Below, piece after piece: positions 24,538 to 33,068 of a DNA stretch of 53,081 nucleotides. A program made the translations under genes and the position numbers. The stretch covers positions 28,532 through 81,612 of the forward strand of contig NZ_FRDN01000021.1 in assembly GCF_900143285.1 (NCBI RefSeq), given 5' to 3'. Numbering within the stretch: the first letter of the stretch is position 1; the number at the start of each line of letters is the position of its first letter. Under the pieces are notes generated by a model. It saw only the letters and a list, made by a program, of their open reading frames with translations, did not search any database and was not told the DNA's origin. The DNA is from Desulfitobacterium chlororespirans DSM 11544. GTDB taxonomy: Bacteria; Bacillota; Desulfitobacteriia; Desulfitobacteriales; Desulfitobacteriaceae.

Positions 24538-24786
24538 TTAAATTTCTAAGTCGTACTCATCTTCCACCGGTTCCTGCTGCAAGCTCTGACAAAGATTCTG
24601 ATAATCATCTCTGAGAAACTTGCTGGAAACAACACATTGTTCTGAGTAGATTTTGATAGCCTCTTTCAAATCCTCCATATTTTTAGGCGTGGCAAATCGG
24701 GGGAAATCTTGATAAAATTTTATCTTCTGCGATATCCCTGAGTAAAGGAAATCGGAAACTTTGAACCAGCTATCTGTATTTGACAT
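24538..24786 (-). CDS. Small protein with acidic C-terminal tail
   Basis: An 82-residue helical protein, not recognised. It ends in EDEYDLEI, one of the clear copies of the shared acidic aromatic tail. It is the first gene after the oriT-like region and lies just upstream of mobC, so it could be a relaxosome component or an early transferred protein. Confidence 0.65.
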   Translation of the reverse strand: MSNTDSWFKVSDFLYSGISQKIKFYQDFPRFATPKNMEDLKEAIKIYSEQCVVSSKFLRDDYQNLCQSLQQEPVEDEYDLEI

Positions 24787-24834
24787 ATACCGGACTCCTT
24801 TCCATTTTTCTTTCAGTATCCGCTCTTAGGTGAC

Positions 24835-24975
24835 TTACCCCAGCAGAGGGGTTTGGGGACGCAGTCCCCAAGGAGGGTTTGGGAGGGACTCCCAACAAGC
24901 TATTTGGGTGCCATGGGCACCCAAATAGGAAGCTTGCCGGGACTTATGACGAAATCTGGGGCGGGGGATATTGAA
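24835..24975. other. Candidate origin of transfer (oriT)
   Basis: Three tandem perfect inverted repeats with 3-base loops lie in 90 bases: ttggggac/gtccccaa, ttgggag/ctcccaa, and a 13-bp arm ctatttgggtgcc/ggcacccaaatag. They are followed by a G-rich stretch, and the minus strand reads CATAAGTCCCGGC beside the last hairpin. The region is non-coding and sits directly upstream of the small tail protein, mobC and the relaxase. Similar hairpin clusters occur, as recalled, next to mobC in Clostridia elements. The nick site is not determined. Confidence 0.65.
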
Positions 24976-24986
24976 AAAGAAATGCC

Positions 24987-25514
24987 CTACAGCTCGTGAT
25001 CCCATTCATCTTGAATTTCATCTTGAATCTGCTCGGCACCGTATTCCGTTTTCATGAAGATACCTAACTCCTCCCTTGTTTTTACCGCGTCTAACTCCTC
25101 AATGACCTCTGGAAGCTTTCGCTCTCCCCAATCCTTTCCTGATTCAAGCTTTTCTGCCAAAAGACTGCCGATATTTACAATCGAACCATCGGAAAGCTTT
25201 TTGAATGCTGCACACTCATCTAGAATGTTCACCCGATGGATAAATGCTAAACTGTTGAATACTGCTCCTTGGTCTATCGGCCAATTGTCCTCCCGGATCT
25301 CTTTAAGAAATTGTTCAGCCGATTTGCATTCGGTGAAAACGTAATCTTTTGTAAAAGGATCTTTAAGCCCGAGAGATTCTGTTATCTGCTTATATTCTTC
25401 GGGAGAATCTCCGTCAGGCAGGTAAGGGTCATTAAGCACTCTAAATTGCCTTAACCACTCCTTTTCATGGCACTGTTTAGTCAGTTCTTCTTGTGTAAAT
25501 AAACCAATTTCCAT
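24987..25514 (-). CDS. Hypothetical protein with acidic C-terminal tail
   Basis: About 175 residues, soluble and acidic, not recognised. It contains a Trp/Pro-rich N-terminal half (WLRQFRVLNDPYLPDGDSPEE) and ends in QDEWDHEL, a strong copy of the shared tail. ATG 25514 follows AGGTGG. It lies between the Toprim protein and the oriT candidate. Confidence 0.65.
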   Translation of the reverse strand: MEIGLFTQEELTKQCHEKEWLRQFRVLNDPYLPDGDSPEEYKQITESLGLKDPFTKDYVFTECKSAEQFLKEIREDNWPIDQGAVFNSLAFIHRVNILDECAAFKKLSDGSIVNIGSLLAEKLESGKDWGERKLPEVIEELDAVKTREELGIFMKTEYGAEQIQDEIQDEWDHEL

Positions 25515-25527
25515 CAAAATCCACCTT

Positions 25528-26514
25528 TCATAATTCAGCCTCTTCAGACTGAGCCTCTTCCAACTCCACTACCCTCCTCTCCGTCTCCTTGATAAAAGAT
25601 ATTAGATCTTCGTTCCAGTCCTTACCCTTGGGGAAATGATGGGCTATGGAGTATTCTGACTTATACTTATCTGTCCAGCGTTCCACCGCTTGATGGCCCC
25701 ATTTGTCATTGTCTACACAGAAAATGATTTGTTTGATTTCGGGATGGTCCTTAAGATATTGCTCTAATGCCGCATCCCCTAGGCAACCTAGAGCTAACAT
25801 GTGATCCTTATTATCGATTCCATAATGCTTGAAAAATGTAGCATAACTTAACGTATCAATCGGAGCTTCAAAAACTCGAATCGCCTGGCTTGTCCCCTCA
25901 ATCCGGAAAGCCCAGGTCTTATTTGAATTAGCAACATCCCCCCGGTATGAGCTACCAGTTGTGTTAGTGCTACGAACCGAAGCATATTTGGCGGCACCAT
26001 CATGGTTATAGCCAACAAAAACACAAGAACGATGACTGTTTTCATAAAGTTTTTTTTGCTTGACCATTAATGAAACAATGTCTTTATCAATCTTCCGAGT
26101 CTTCGTAAGATAGGCAAAGATGTGCTTATAAGTGTTATTTTTTTCGGGAAGAATAAGCTCCCCTTTTACCTCTTCGGGCTTTTGCGGAGGACGGTATAGA
26201 GACCTTTGAGATAGATCCGAAACTGCCGGTAAACCTAGTAGTTGCTTAACAGCCTCTACCCAGGACTTCTTCTCCATGTACATAACAAACTGAATCGGCC
26301 CTCCGCCATAAACTGCCTCACCGCCTTTCTGTGCCGAAAAGCAATTCCATTTATGGCCGTTCCCATCGATGCGGAGACCACCATGTTTTAGTATCTTAAA
26401 TTCCCTGGGAGAAATCTTCTCCACAGGATACCCAGCTCTCCGAGCATATTCCAGGATGTTAATACTATTAGCCATATCAATCTGCTCATCCGTGAAGAGT
26501 TTCCGCTTCCCCAT
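25528..26514 (-). CDS. DUF3991/Toprim-domain protein (primase-like)
   Basis: A 328-residue protein. The N-terminal part resembles a primase zinc-binding region without its cysteines, followed by a DUF3991-like part and a Toprim domain with RVFEAPIDTLSYATF (catalytic Glu) and IIFCVDNDKWG (DxD). Such proteins may prime the complementary strand in the recipient. It ends in EEAEL, an acidic end but without the aromatic residue of the shared tail. GGAGGTGAG precedes the ATG. Confidence 0.8.
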   Translation of the reverse strand: MGKRKLFTDEQIDMANSINILEYARRAGYPVEKISPREFKILKHGGLRIDGNGHKWNCFSAQKGGEAVYGGGPIQFVMYMEKKSWVEAVKQLLGLPAVSDLSQRSLYRPPQKPEEVKGELILPEKNNTYKHIFAYLTKTRKIDKDIVSLMVKQKKLYENSHRSCVFVGYNHDGAAKYASVRSTNTTGSSYRGDVANSNKTWAFRIEGTSQAIRVFEAPIDTLSYATFFKHYGIDNKDHMLALGCLGDAALEQYLKDHPEIKQIIFCVDNDKWGHQAVERWTDKYKSEYSIAHHFPKGKDWNEDLISFIKETERRVVELEEAQSEEAEL

Positions 26515-26545
26515 GATTTCTCACCTCCTTTTTTCTAATATCTTT

Positions 26546-26770
26546 TTACTCAAATTTTTTGCCACATAGAGGACAATGACTCCATTTATGGTGCACACAA
26601 CGATCACCAGAATGCTTTAAATGCCTATTAAGTTTTTTTGAATATGGCATCGCCTCCATAACAGTTATTCCCCAGTTAGGCACTTGAATTATCGGCTCTA
26701 CCTCTTCAACCGTATAATCCTGAATAATGTCTTGTTCTATTTTCTTTAAGCAACTACACACGATAGACAT
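26546..26770 (-). CDS. Small cysteine-rich protein
   Basis: About 74 residues. Two cysteine pairs near the N-terminus (CSC) and the C-terminus (CPLCGKKFE), plus His residues between, suggest zinc binding. ATG 26770 follows GGGAGGTGG; the longer frame lacks a better site. It lies upstream of the Toprim gene. No function is assigned. Confidence 0.6.
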   Translation of the reverse strand: MSIVCSCLKKIEQDIIQDYTVEEVEPIIQVPNWGITVMEAMPYSKKLNRHLKHSGDRCVHHKWSHCPLCGKKFE

Positions 26771-26813
26771 GCAATATCCACCTCCCTTTTTCACATATTT
26801 AGGGCAATAAAAA

Positions 26814-26838
26814 AAGACGCGTTATATTTTCACGTCTT
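26814..26838 (-). terminator. Weak terminator
   Basis: A 6-bp stem (aagacg / cgtctt) followed by T7 on the minus strand, downstream of the 46-residue gene and before the small cysteine-rich gene. Confidence 0.55.
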
Positions 26839-26911
26839 GATCCCCTAAAAAATTGTTACAGTTCCTTCTCCAGCTTGTACTAATCTTCGCCACTTCATAG
26901 ATCACGCCAAT

Positions 26912-27052
26912 TTATCTAATATCCGGTTTCCTTTTGCGCAATACCTGATAAAATTCCACCAAAGCTGCTTTAGCCTGAAGATTGGTTTCTTCATCCACAT
27001 CATTAAACCAATTATCATAGGGTTTTATGATTGCTTTAAGCTCCTTATCCAA
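26912..27052 (-). CDS. 46-residue hypothetical protein
   Basis: TTG 27052 follows GAAGGAGG at 8 bases. The product is helical and charged (YDNWFNDVDEETNLQAKAA), with no known motif. The longer open frame upstream reads through the repeat element and its terminator and is not credible. The gene lies directly behind repeat copy A, so that element may control it. Confidence 0.5.
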   Translation of the reverse strand: MDKELKAIIKPYDNWFNDVDEETNLQAKAALVEFYQVLRKRKPDIR

Positions 27053-27084
27053 TCGTCCCACCTCCTTCGTGCACTTAAAATTTT

Positions 27085-27160
27085 CATGCAAAAAAAGCCG
27101 GGCTTGTGAACCGGCCTGCCGCATTAATCCGCCCATGATGGGCGGCCACTCTGCGATTAA
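27085..27160 (-). repeat. Double-hairpin element, copy A
   Basis: A 76-base element almost identical to 31605-31678, including the linkers. On the minus strand it has a hairpin of CCGCCC/GGGCGG followed by GCCGG/CCGGC with a T7 run, the latter a likely terminator. It begins at the stop codon of the ArdC-like gene and ends just before the 46-residue gene. It could be an attenuator, a regulated leader or a mobile repeat. Confidence 0.8.
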
Positions 27161-29409
27161 AGTTCAAGATCCCACTCATCCTCAGTAATATGTTCATTAT
27201 CCCAGCACTCAACTTCTGTAGCCGCACTTTCAGTTACAAGCGTTGGCTGAAGATATTTTATTCTGTTGGCAGCATACATCGCATTATCGTTAAGAAGCCT
27301 CTGCCATGCTCCACAGCTGGGAGCCCAGCGAAAGCCGTTGCTTTTCAGCTCTGCTCGCACCCCTTCATTTGGCTTGCCGTCAAAAAAGATTTGCAGACGA
27401 TTATCTTCCTGATTGGCTTCTACCCGGCCGCCATTAAACGACCAACCTTCATAGCCCACTTCTGCTCTCTTAGTCAATTCCTGGATACGATCCTTTATTC
27501 TGTTCATTTCCGCATTGTTACCGGACAACGCCCAAGGTCCAAAGGGCCGCCAGTTAGTCCGAGTACTCTGGGACATATCCGCCTTTAGCGTATCTATCTG
27601 CTCCGGGGGAAGATGAGGGCATCCGTCAAGGGTCTTGTATCTCCGGTAAAAAGCATTGACTGCTTTCATCGTCTCTTGGGATTGTTCCAAGTTGGATAAC
27701 TTTTCTTGCAGCTTTTGTAAAGCGTTTGGATCGTCAGCACGGATTCCCCCCATGCCGGTACCGCGAATCTTATCTAAAAGGCCCTGAACTTTTTTCCATT
27801 CCTCCATATTATTGTCCCGGGCACGATTCTGTTTTTCCTTTTGACGCACCGGAAAATTGCCGGCCCCAGATATCATAATCGATGGCACCCGGGCATCAAT
27901 CACAAATCCCCGGTTCATATTGTCTGCCAGCTTACGGGAATAGGTATCCAGCAGCCGATCAATCCTTTCATGATGGGCGGGATCGACTTGACGTTTTTGC
28001 TCTTCTGCTATATTGGTAGCTTCATCCACATATTGACGATATTCAGTGGTTGCGCTTCCGGGTTTGTACTCATAAAAACTGTTTGCTACTTTTGCGCGGC
28101 GGGCTGCTTCCTCGTCGATAGGGTAATACTTATTTTTTATTGGCTGGTCCTGTAAAAATTCCGGAACTTGCTGGTAACTGGAACTATCTACATAGTAAGC
28201 AGTATCCTTATCGCCCCGATGAAGCACCACCACATCAGACACGGATAGGCTATGACCTGTAAAATCTTTCGGATGGTCGATATTGAACTTCTGATAAATT
28301 TCTCCCAAGCTCATATCTGCCGTAAGAGGCGCGGAATAGATAAGCTCATAATTTGCCCTGTCGACGGAAAGCCCCACGGCCTGTAAACGCTCGTATGGCT
28401 CAAAGCGAACATCCCGCGTTTCGTCGCCCTGCTTCAGCTGATAAATTAAAAAGGTATCTTCTCCTTGCGAGGGTGTCTGCTCCGGCTCAGAGAACTGTTC
28501 CTGCTCCATAACCTGCTCCTGCGTCTTTTGGCTTTCCACAATATGCTCATCGATGGTATCAATAAACTCAGCTGCTGTTGAACGAATCGTTTCCAGTGAA
28601 GATTGAAGCTCTTTAACCTCATGCCCCGAACTCCAGGCTGCCACATAGCCAAAGGAATAATCCGAGGTATCGATCCCGTAATGCTGGCACACGACATAGG
28701 CCACACTCTCGGCTTCGACCTCACGAGTACCACGATCTTCTGGGACCTCCAGCTCTCCATACCGATCATGAAGTCTAGCATGAGCTATCTCATGGATGGC
28801 TGTTTTTACGGTTTGGACTTGGCTCATGTTCTCCTTGATGGTAATTTCCCTTGTTTCGTAATTACAGCGGCCTTTGGTACTTTCTGAATTAATTTCTGCG
28901 AATTGAATCGAGAAAGGCGACACCTGAGTCAGGCTATTGAAAAAGAGAGTATAGTCTTCAAGCTCTCCATCCAGCTCATTGATCAGCTTAGGCAGCGGCT
29001 CCCCATCTGTCTGTGAAACGTCAAAAACAGTTACCTGTTTAAATGCCGTTCTGGAGACTTCAACCATTTCCGTGATCGATTTACCTTCCCCATTGGTCAA
29101 CGGCTTTTGAGTCACAGGGTCCATTTTCTCCATTTCGACCGTTTTCTTATACGGAGCCGGTGCAAGAATCCGGATACCTGTCTCACCACGTTTGACATGC
29201 CGGTTGAACTCCTTTTGCCAGGTTTGGTAGCCAGCTACGTGAGTTGCACCCGGGTTTTGTAAAAAAATCAACATGCTATTTCTGAAACTGTAACTATGGA
29301 ATTTAGCCATGGTTTTCAGATAGTCCTTATATTGGTCACTTTGGAATACGGCCTGAACACCTTCTTCCAGTCGATCCGTCAGCTCTTTCACTTTATCCTT
29401 TTGAGACAT
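27157..29409 (-). CDS. ArdC-like antirestriction protein with large C-terminal extension and acidic tail
   Basis: A 750-residue protein. Residues 1-130 form an ArdC-type ssDNA-binding region (FHSYSFRNSMLIFLQNP, AGYQTWQ), followed by a zinc metalloprotease-like domain with HEIAH at 206-210. The middle is a polyvalent region, and about 655-725 holds a GFRWAPSCGAWQR domain found in other element proteins. It ends in EDEWDLEL, the clearest copy of the shared tail. ArdC-like proteins protect entering DNA from restriction, so delivery with the DNA would be useful. GGAGGG precedes the ATG. Confidence 0.85.
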   Translation of the reverse strand: MSQKDKVKELTDRLEEGVQAVFQSDQYKDYLKTMAKFHSYSFRNSMLIFLQNPGATHVAGYQTWQKEFNRHVKRGETGIRILAPAPYKKTVEMEKMDPVTQKPLTNGEGKSITEMVEVSRTAFKQVTVFDVSQTDGEPLPKLINELDGELEDYTLFFNSLTQVSPFSIQFAEINSESTKGRCNYETREITIKENMSQVQTVKTAIHEIAHARLHDRYGELEVPEDRGTREVEAESVAYVVCQHYGIDTSDYSFGYVAAWSSGHEVKELQSSLETIRSTAAEFIDTIDEHIVESQKTQEQVMEQEQFSEPEQTPSQGEDTFLIYQLKQGDETRDVRFEPYERLQAVGLSVDRANYELIYSAPLTADMSLGEIYQKFNIDHPKDFTGHSLSVSDVVVLHRGDKDTAYYVDSSSYQQVPEFLQDQPIKNKYYPIDEEAARRAKVANSFYEYKPGSATTEYRQYVDEATNIAEEQKRQVDPAHHERIDRLLDTYSRKLADNMNRGFVIDARVPSIMISGAGNFPVRQKEKQNRARDNNMEEWKKVQGLLDKIRGTGMGGIRADDPNALQKLQEKLSNLEQSQETMKAVNAFYRRYKTLDGCPHLPPEQIDTLKADMSQSTRTNWRPFGPWALSGNNAEMNRIKDRIQELTKRAEVGYEGWSFNGGRVEANQEDNRLQIFFDGKPNEGVRAELKSNGFRWAPSCGAWQRLLNDNAMYAANRIKYLQPTLVTESAATEVECWDNEHITEDEWDLEL

Positions 29410-29433
29410 TTACTTTTTCCCTCCAAACACAAA

Positions 29434-29455
29434 AGAACGTGATTGTTCACGTTCT
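29434..29455 (-). terminator. Terminator between two cargo genes
   Basis: A 9-bp perfect stem (agaacgtga / tcacgttct) with a 4-base loop, followed by a T-rich stretch on the minus strand. It lies between the 115-residue gene and the ArdC-like gene, so the latter probably has its own promoter or depends on read-through. Confidence 0.65.
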
Positions 29456-29457
29456 GC

Positions 29458-29805
29458 TCATACATCCTCCCATTGCCATATGATCAACATTCGCAGGGCA
29501 TTCAGTTTATTCAATTGCTTCACCGGCAAGTCCACATAATCCAGATTATTAAAAATTTCTGTCCCAAAAAGTTCAACACAATCTTTCAATTCTTCCAGCT
29601 CTTTTTCCACCGGCTCAACAATCTGAATCAATAACTCTATGAGCTTTTCCTTTGAATGATCCGGTAGCTGTAAGTTCTCGTAGGCCGCAAGGGTGGCTGC
29701 TTGTTTCCTGAATTCTTCGCATTCGGTACAATGAGGTTTTGTACAATCCCGGCAAGCTATAAACGCCCAGTTCTTTCCGTCACGCTCAGTTAGTCTCTCC
29801 ATCAT
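29458..29805 (-). CDS. Hypothetical protein with CxxC pairs
   Basis: About 115 residues. C-x2-C-x4-C-x2-C (CRDCTKPHCTEC) near residues 18-29 suggests a zinc knuckle; the rest is helical. It ends in WQWEDV. ATG 29805 follows GAGGGAG; the longer frame overlaps parB. No function is assigned. Confidence 0.6.
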   Translation of the reverse strand: MMERLTERDGKNWAFIACRDCTKPHCTECEEFRKQAATLAAYENLQLPDHSKEKLIELLIQIVEPVEKELEELKDCVELFGTEIFNNLDYVDLPVKQLNKLNALRMLIIWQWEDV

Positions 29806-30793
29806 TTTCACTCCCTCGTTTGTTTTGGAAATATAATTCCAGGGCTTCCTCAATTATTTTTTCAATCTCGGCCGGCTTTTGATCAAATTTAAAGAACTTG
29901 GTTACCAGCTTCGGCTTAAGTTTGATTTCAGCTGGTTTTTTCAATTTTTTATCACCTTCGCCAGATAGTATAGAGAGTATTTTTTCATCGGTTAGTTTTC
30001 CTTTTTTCTCAAACGAACGCAGAGCTTCAGCTTTTTTAATATCAATTTTGAACTGGTTGACTGAAATAAGATCTTCAATAATTTGTTGCACATTTTTGGT
30101 CAGGTACGACAAGTGAACTCCTGGAATAAGAGAAATTTCTTGTTCATCTATCCGATTCAGCAATTCCGGAATAAGCTCATTAAGACGAATATAGCGTTGG
30201 ATATTGGCACGAGACATCTTGTTATTATCAGCTACTTTTTCAACACTTTTCCCACGGTGCTCAATTTGAGCACCTTTCTCTGAATCCCGGTCGCCATGCG
30301 GATTTGGGCCCTGTTCTATAGTGTTTAAAAAGCGCTTGTTTCTTCCAGATTCTTTGGCATGTTCAAGTTGCATTTTTAAAGCTTTTGCTAACTCTGATGG
30401 TAGCATATCTTCCGGGGATCTCTGCCATAAATTCGTCCAAACTATATTAAATGCCTCAGAATCATCAACATCACGGATTTCTCCAGGTATCGTTGATTTT
30501 CCAGCCAAAAGTGAGCCATTAGCTCTATTTCGACCAGCGAGAACCTCATATTTTTTATCACCTATTGGTCTATACCGAACTATGATAGGTTGAATAACTC
30601 CGATGTCAGCAATACTTTCAGCCATTCGTTCTAACCGTTCTCCGGTATATAATCGGAAAGGTTGGTTTTCATAAAAGTATAGATCTGAAATGTTAAGTTC
30701 CACTATTCCACCAGCTGAAGGAGAAGAATCTTTTACCGGCTCTGCCGATCCAAAAAGCTCATCAAGGCTTCTTACTTTACGTTTTTCAATCAT
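29786..30793 (-). CDS. parB: ParB-family partition protein
   Basis: A 335-residue ParB. The N-terminal nuclease/CTPase-like domain shows ENQPFR and the AGRNRANGS box (about residues 93-101), and an HTH region follows (VADNNKMSRANIQRYIRL, about 189-206). It should bind a centromere-like site and work with ParA. Its ATG overlaps the parA stop as ATGA. Partition genes suggest that the element persists as a free circle for some time. Confidence 0.9.
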   Translation of the reverse strand: MIEKRKVRSLDELFGSAEPVKDSSPSAGGIVELNISDLYFYENQPFRLYTGERLERMAESIADIGVIQPIIVRYRPIGDKKYEVLAGRNRANGSLLAGKSTIPGEIRDVDDSEAFNIVWTNLWQRSPEDMLPSELAKALKMQLEHAKESGRNKRFLNTIEQGPNPHGDRDSEKGAQIEHRGKSVEKVADNNKMSRANIQRYIRLNELIPELLNRIDEQEISLIPGVHLSYLTKNVQQIIEDLISVNQFKIDIKKAEALRSFEKKGKLTDEKILSILSGEGDKKLKKPAEIKLKPKLVTKFFKFDQKPAEIEKIIEEALELYFQNKRGSENDGETN

Positions 30794-31575
30794 TGGTCCT
30801 CATACTCCCTTGCAAAATTCTTATATGCTGTAGCCACCTTTCCTTTAGGATCGAATTCAACAATGCTTTTCGCATTAAGTACCGCCTCACCGACTTTCAC
30901 GGAAACAGGAATTTTACTTTCAAAGATTCTAATGTTATTGCCATATGCGTCATTGATAAGCGTGAGGATCTCCTTGGAAAGCTTTGTCCGTTCCGTGAAC
31001 ATCGTAATAAGAATACCGTCAATTTCTATTCGGGGATTGATACGACGTTTAACACGGATGATATTTTTTAGCAAAAGCTCCAGCCCTTTTGCTGATAAAT
31101 ACTGAGGAGCTGCTGGAATCAAAACACGATCACAAGCAGCCAAAGCGTTGATTGTCAACATACCCAATGATGGCATGCAGTCAATAATAATGTAATCATA
31201 GTAATGCCTTAATGGATCGAGGATTGATTTTAACGTTACCTCTCGGCTCATTGCATTGACCAGGTTAATTTCTATTGCTGCAAGTTCAATGCTACACGGA
31301 ATAATGTCAAGGTTACCGAAAGTAAGAATAAACTCCGATCTTGACGGTAATTCTTCATCATCAATAATATTACCCATGAGATGATAAAGCGTGATGGGCA
31401 ATTCGTCCGGATGATCAACACCAAAACTCATTGTGAGATTAGATTGTGGATCGCAATCCACCAACAGGACTTTTTTTCCCTGCTCAGCCATGGAGTACCC
31501 CAGGTTAATAGTTGTAGTAGTCTTGCCGACTCCTCCCTTTTGATTGGCTATGGCTATAACTTCACATTTGCTCAA
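30790..31575 (-). CDS. parA: ParA-family ATPase
   Basis: A 261-residue Walker-type partition ATPase with KGGVGKTTTTINLG near residues 11-24 and DCDPQSN near 38-44. TTG 31575 follows AAGGAAGAG; the longer frame enters the repeat element. It is co-transcribed with parB, and the leader contains repeat copy B, whose terminator ends about 30 bases before the ribosome site. Confidence 0.92.
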   Translation of the reverse strand: MSKCEVIAIANQKGGVGKTTTTINLGYSMAEQGKKVLLVDCDPQSNLTMSFGVDHPDELPITLYHLMGNIIDDEELPSRSEFILTFGNLDIIPCSIELAAIEINLVNAMSREVTLKSILDPLRHYYDYIIIDCMPSLGMLTINALAACDRVLIPAAPQYLSAKGLELLLKNIIRVKRRINPRIEIDGILITMFTERTKLSKEILTLINDAYGNNIRIFESKIPVSVKVGEAVLNAKSIVEFDPKGKVATAYKNFAREYEDQ

Positions 31576-31604
31576 TTTTCTCTTCCTTTCTGCTAAAAAA
31601 ATTG

Positions 31605-31678
31605 CATGCAAAAAAGCCGGGCTTGTGACCGGCTCTGCCGCATTAATCCGCCCTTTTGGGCGGCCACTCTGCGATTAA
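31605..31678 (-). repeat. Double-hairpin element, copy B
   Basis: The 74-base partner of 27085-27160. It has the same two stems (CCGCCC/GGGCGG and GCCGG/CCGGC followed by T6) and the same linkers (GCATTAATCC and CACTCTGCGATTAA). It lies in the leader of parA. Identity of loops and linkers as well as stems suggests recent copying or a sequence-specific function. Confidence 0.8.
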
Positions 31679-31682
31679 TAAG

Positions 31683-31705
31683 ACCTCCCAGATAGCTCGG
31701 GAGGT
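31683..31705 (-). terminator. Hairpin after the 74-residue gene
   Basis: A 7-bp stem (acctccc / gggaggt) with a 9-base loop touching the stop codon. It is followed by only a few T on the minus strand, so termination is probably weak on its own; repeat copy B follows directly. Confidence 0.4.
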
Positions 31706-31929
31706 TAGTCTTCCTTATAACGCTTTAGATATTCCAGCACAACCGGATATGTCCTACCCTGTGGGTCCTTAACCTCCACCCCTACCTTACCCGTTTTGGT
31801 AGTATAAGGTTCGCTGACAATCTCCAGAATAACCCTAGGTTTGCTTCTATGCTCAACATACTCACCCAATCCAAGAGGAAGCTCTTGGGCATCAAAAACA
31901 TCTGCTAGTGAGACTTGCTTAAAATTCAA
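31705..31929 (-). CDS. Small hypothetical protein
   Basis: About 74 residues, beta-rich (VILEIVSEPYTTKTGKVGVE), not recognised. TTG 31929 forms a TTGA overlap with the stop of the DUF3102 gene and has GGAGG upstream. It is translationally coupled to that gene. Confidence 0.6.
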   Translation of the reverse strand: MNFKQVSLADVFDAQELPLGLGEYVEHRSKPRVILEIVSEPYTTKTGKVGVEVKDPQGRTYPVVLEYLKRYKED

Positions 31930-33053
31930 GATGATACCTCCTCCTTTGGCTCTTCCGGTAATACCCGCCAATGCGTGATTGAGTCGGGAAAAAATCCTGT
32001 ATTATCGGGAATGCCATGCCATTCTCCGTCCACATGTTCAGCTCGAAAAATATTATCCCCATCCCAAATGAGCACCATTGTGTGAGCTTCCGGCAATTTT
32101 TCATTTACCGATACCCAGCTATCTTGATGAGGTTTATCCCCAGATACCTTCTCTGACATTTTCTCTATTAATGTTGAAATAGCCCCTTTGTACTTCGTCT
32201 GTTCTTCCTCAGCAATTTCGCTTAGCGTATTTAAGATATCCTGAAACCCCTTAACCAACGTTTCAAAGTATGCGGAAAATTTGAGTTTGGCCTTCTCTGC
32301 CTGGGTACTTTCTTTTGCAGCATTTTCATATGATTTAGCCTTTGCCCGTAATTCCATAAGCTCCTTCTCAACATCTTCTGGAATTCTTTCGGCTACTGCT
32401 GTCGTTACTTCTACTGGCGTTTCCCTAATTTCTCGTTCAAGATCTTTAATCTTTTTCTGAGCTATGGATAACTCAGAATCCGCCTTGGCCAGCTGCCCGG
32501 AGAGACGTTCAATATCCTCCACCGAGCCCGAAGTTTTAGCCTCTTCCAGCTCCCGTTTAAGGCGTTCGGCTATGTCATGGTTCTCGCGATTGTTCTTCTC
32601 AAGCTTTTCGTAGTCTTCAGCAAGCGTCCTGGCTTTGGCTTCTGCGGCAGCTAGTTCTTCTTTTGCCTTTTTCTTCTCCTCAATAGCTTGCTGAAGCTTC
32701 CGGACAGTGGTGTTGAGAGCATCGTTCTCCTGGGCAAATTGTTCGCGTTCCGCTGCGGGTATTCCAAGGAGAGCTACAGCTTTGGTATAAGGCAAATTTC
32801 GAATTGATTCGAAATTTGAATTGCCATACTCTCTGTATATTTTCATGAGGTTTGCAGCGGTATCATGGGAGTACTCCACCGACTTTTCCAGCCACGTCCC
32901 CCATTCTCCATGAGGCAGCATTTCCTTGGCCTCGCATAGGCGCAGGCCGATCTCAATGCTACCCTGCAGGATCATGTTCCGGGTATGATCCTTGATGCTA
33001 TTAATCTCAGCCGCGATAACCACAGGGGTTCTAGCGGTAAGTTCATCATTCAT
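31926..33053 (-). CDS. DUF3102 and DUF551 fusion protein
   Basis: A 375-residue protein. The N-terminal DUF3102 domain (about residues 1-90, with GEWGTWLEKSVEYSHDTAANLMKIY) is followed by a long coiled coil (about 100-280) and a C-terminal DUF551 domain (about 312-368, SWVSVNEKLPEAHTMVLIW). Both domains are common in phages and ICEs; their function is unknown. AAGGAGG precedes the ATG. Confidence 0.8.
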   Translation of the reverse strand: MNDELTARTPVVIAAEINSIKDHTRNMILQGSIEIGLRLCEAKEMLPHGEWGTWLEKSVEYSHDTAANLMKIYREYGNSNFESIRNLPYTKAVALLGIPAAEREQFAQENDALNTTVRKLQQAIEEKKKAKEELAAAEAKARTLAEDYEKLEKNNRENHDIAERLKRELEEAKTSGSVEDIERLSGQLAKADSELSIAQKKIKDLEREIRETPVEVTTAVAERIPEDVEKELMELRAKAKSYENAAKESTQAEKAKLKFSAYFETLVKGFQDILNTLSEIAEEEQTKYKGAISTLIEKMSEKVSGDKPHQDSWVSVNEKLPEAHTMVLIWDGDNIFRAEHVDGEWHGIPDNTGFFPDSITHWRVLPEEPKEEVSS

Positions 33054-33068
33054 GGCAAGACCTCCTTT

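Noticed and set aside
27053-27136. N-terminal extension of the 46-residue gene
   Set aside because: It reads through the double-hairpin element and its terminator; the TTG at 27052 has a strong ribosome site.
31576-31611. N-terminal extension of ParA
   Set aside because: It enters repeat copy B; TTG 31575 with AAGGAAGAG gives the normal ParA start.
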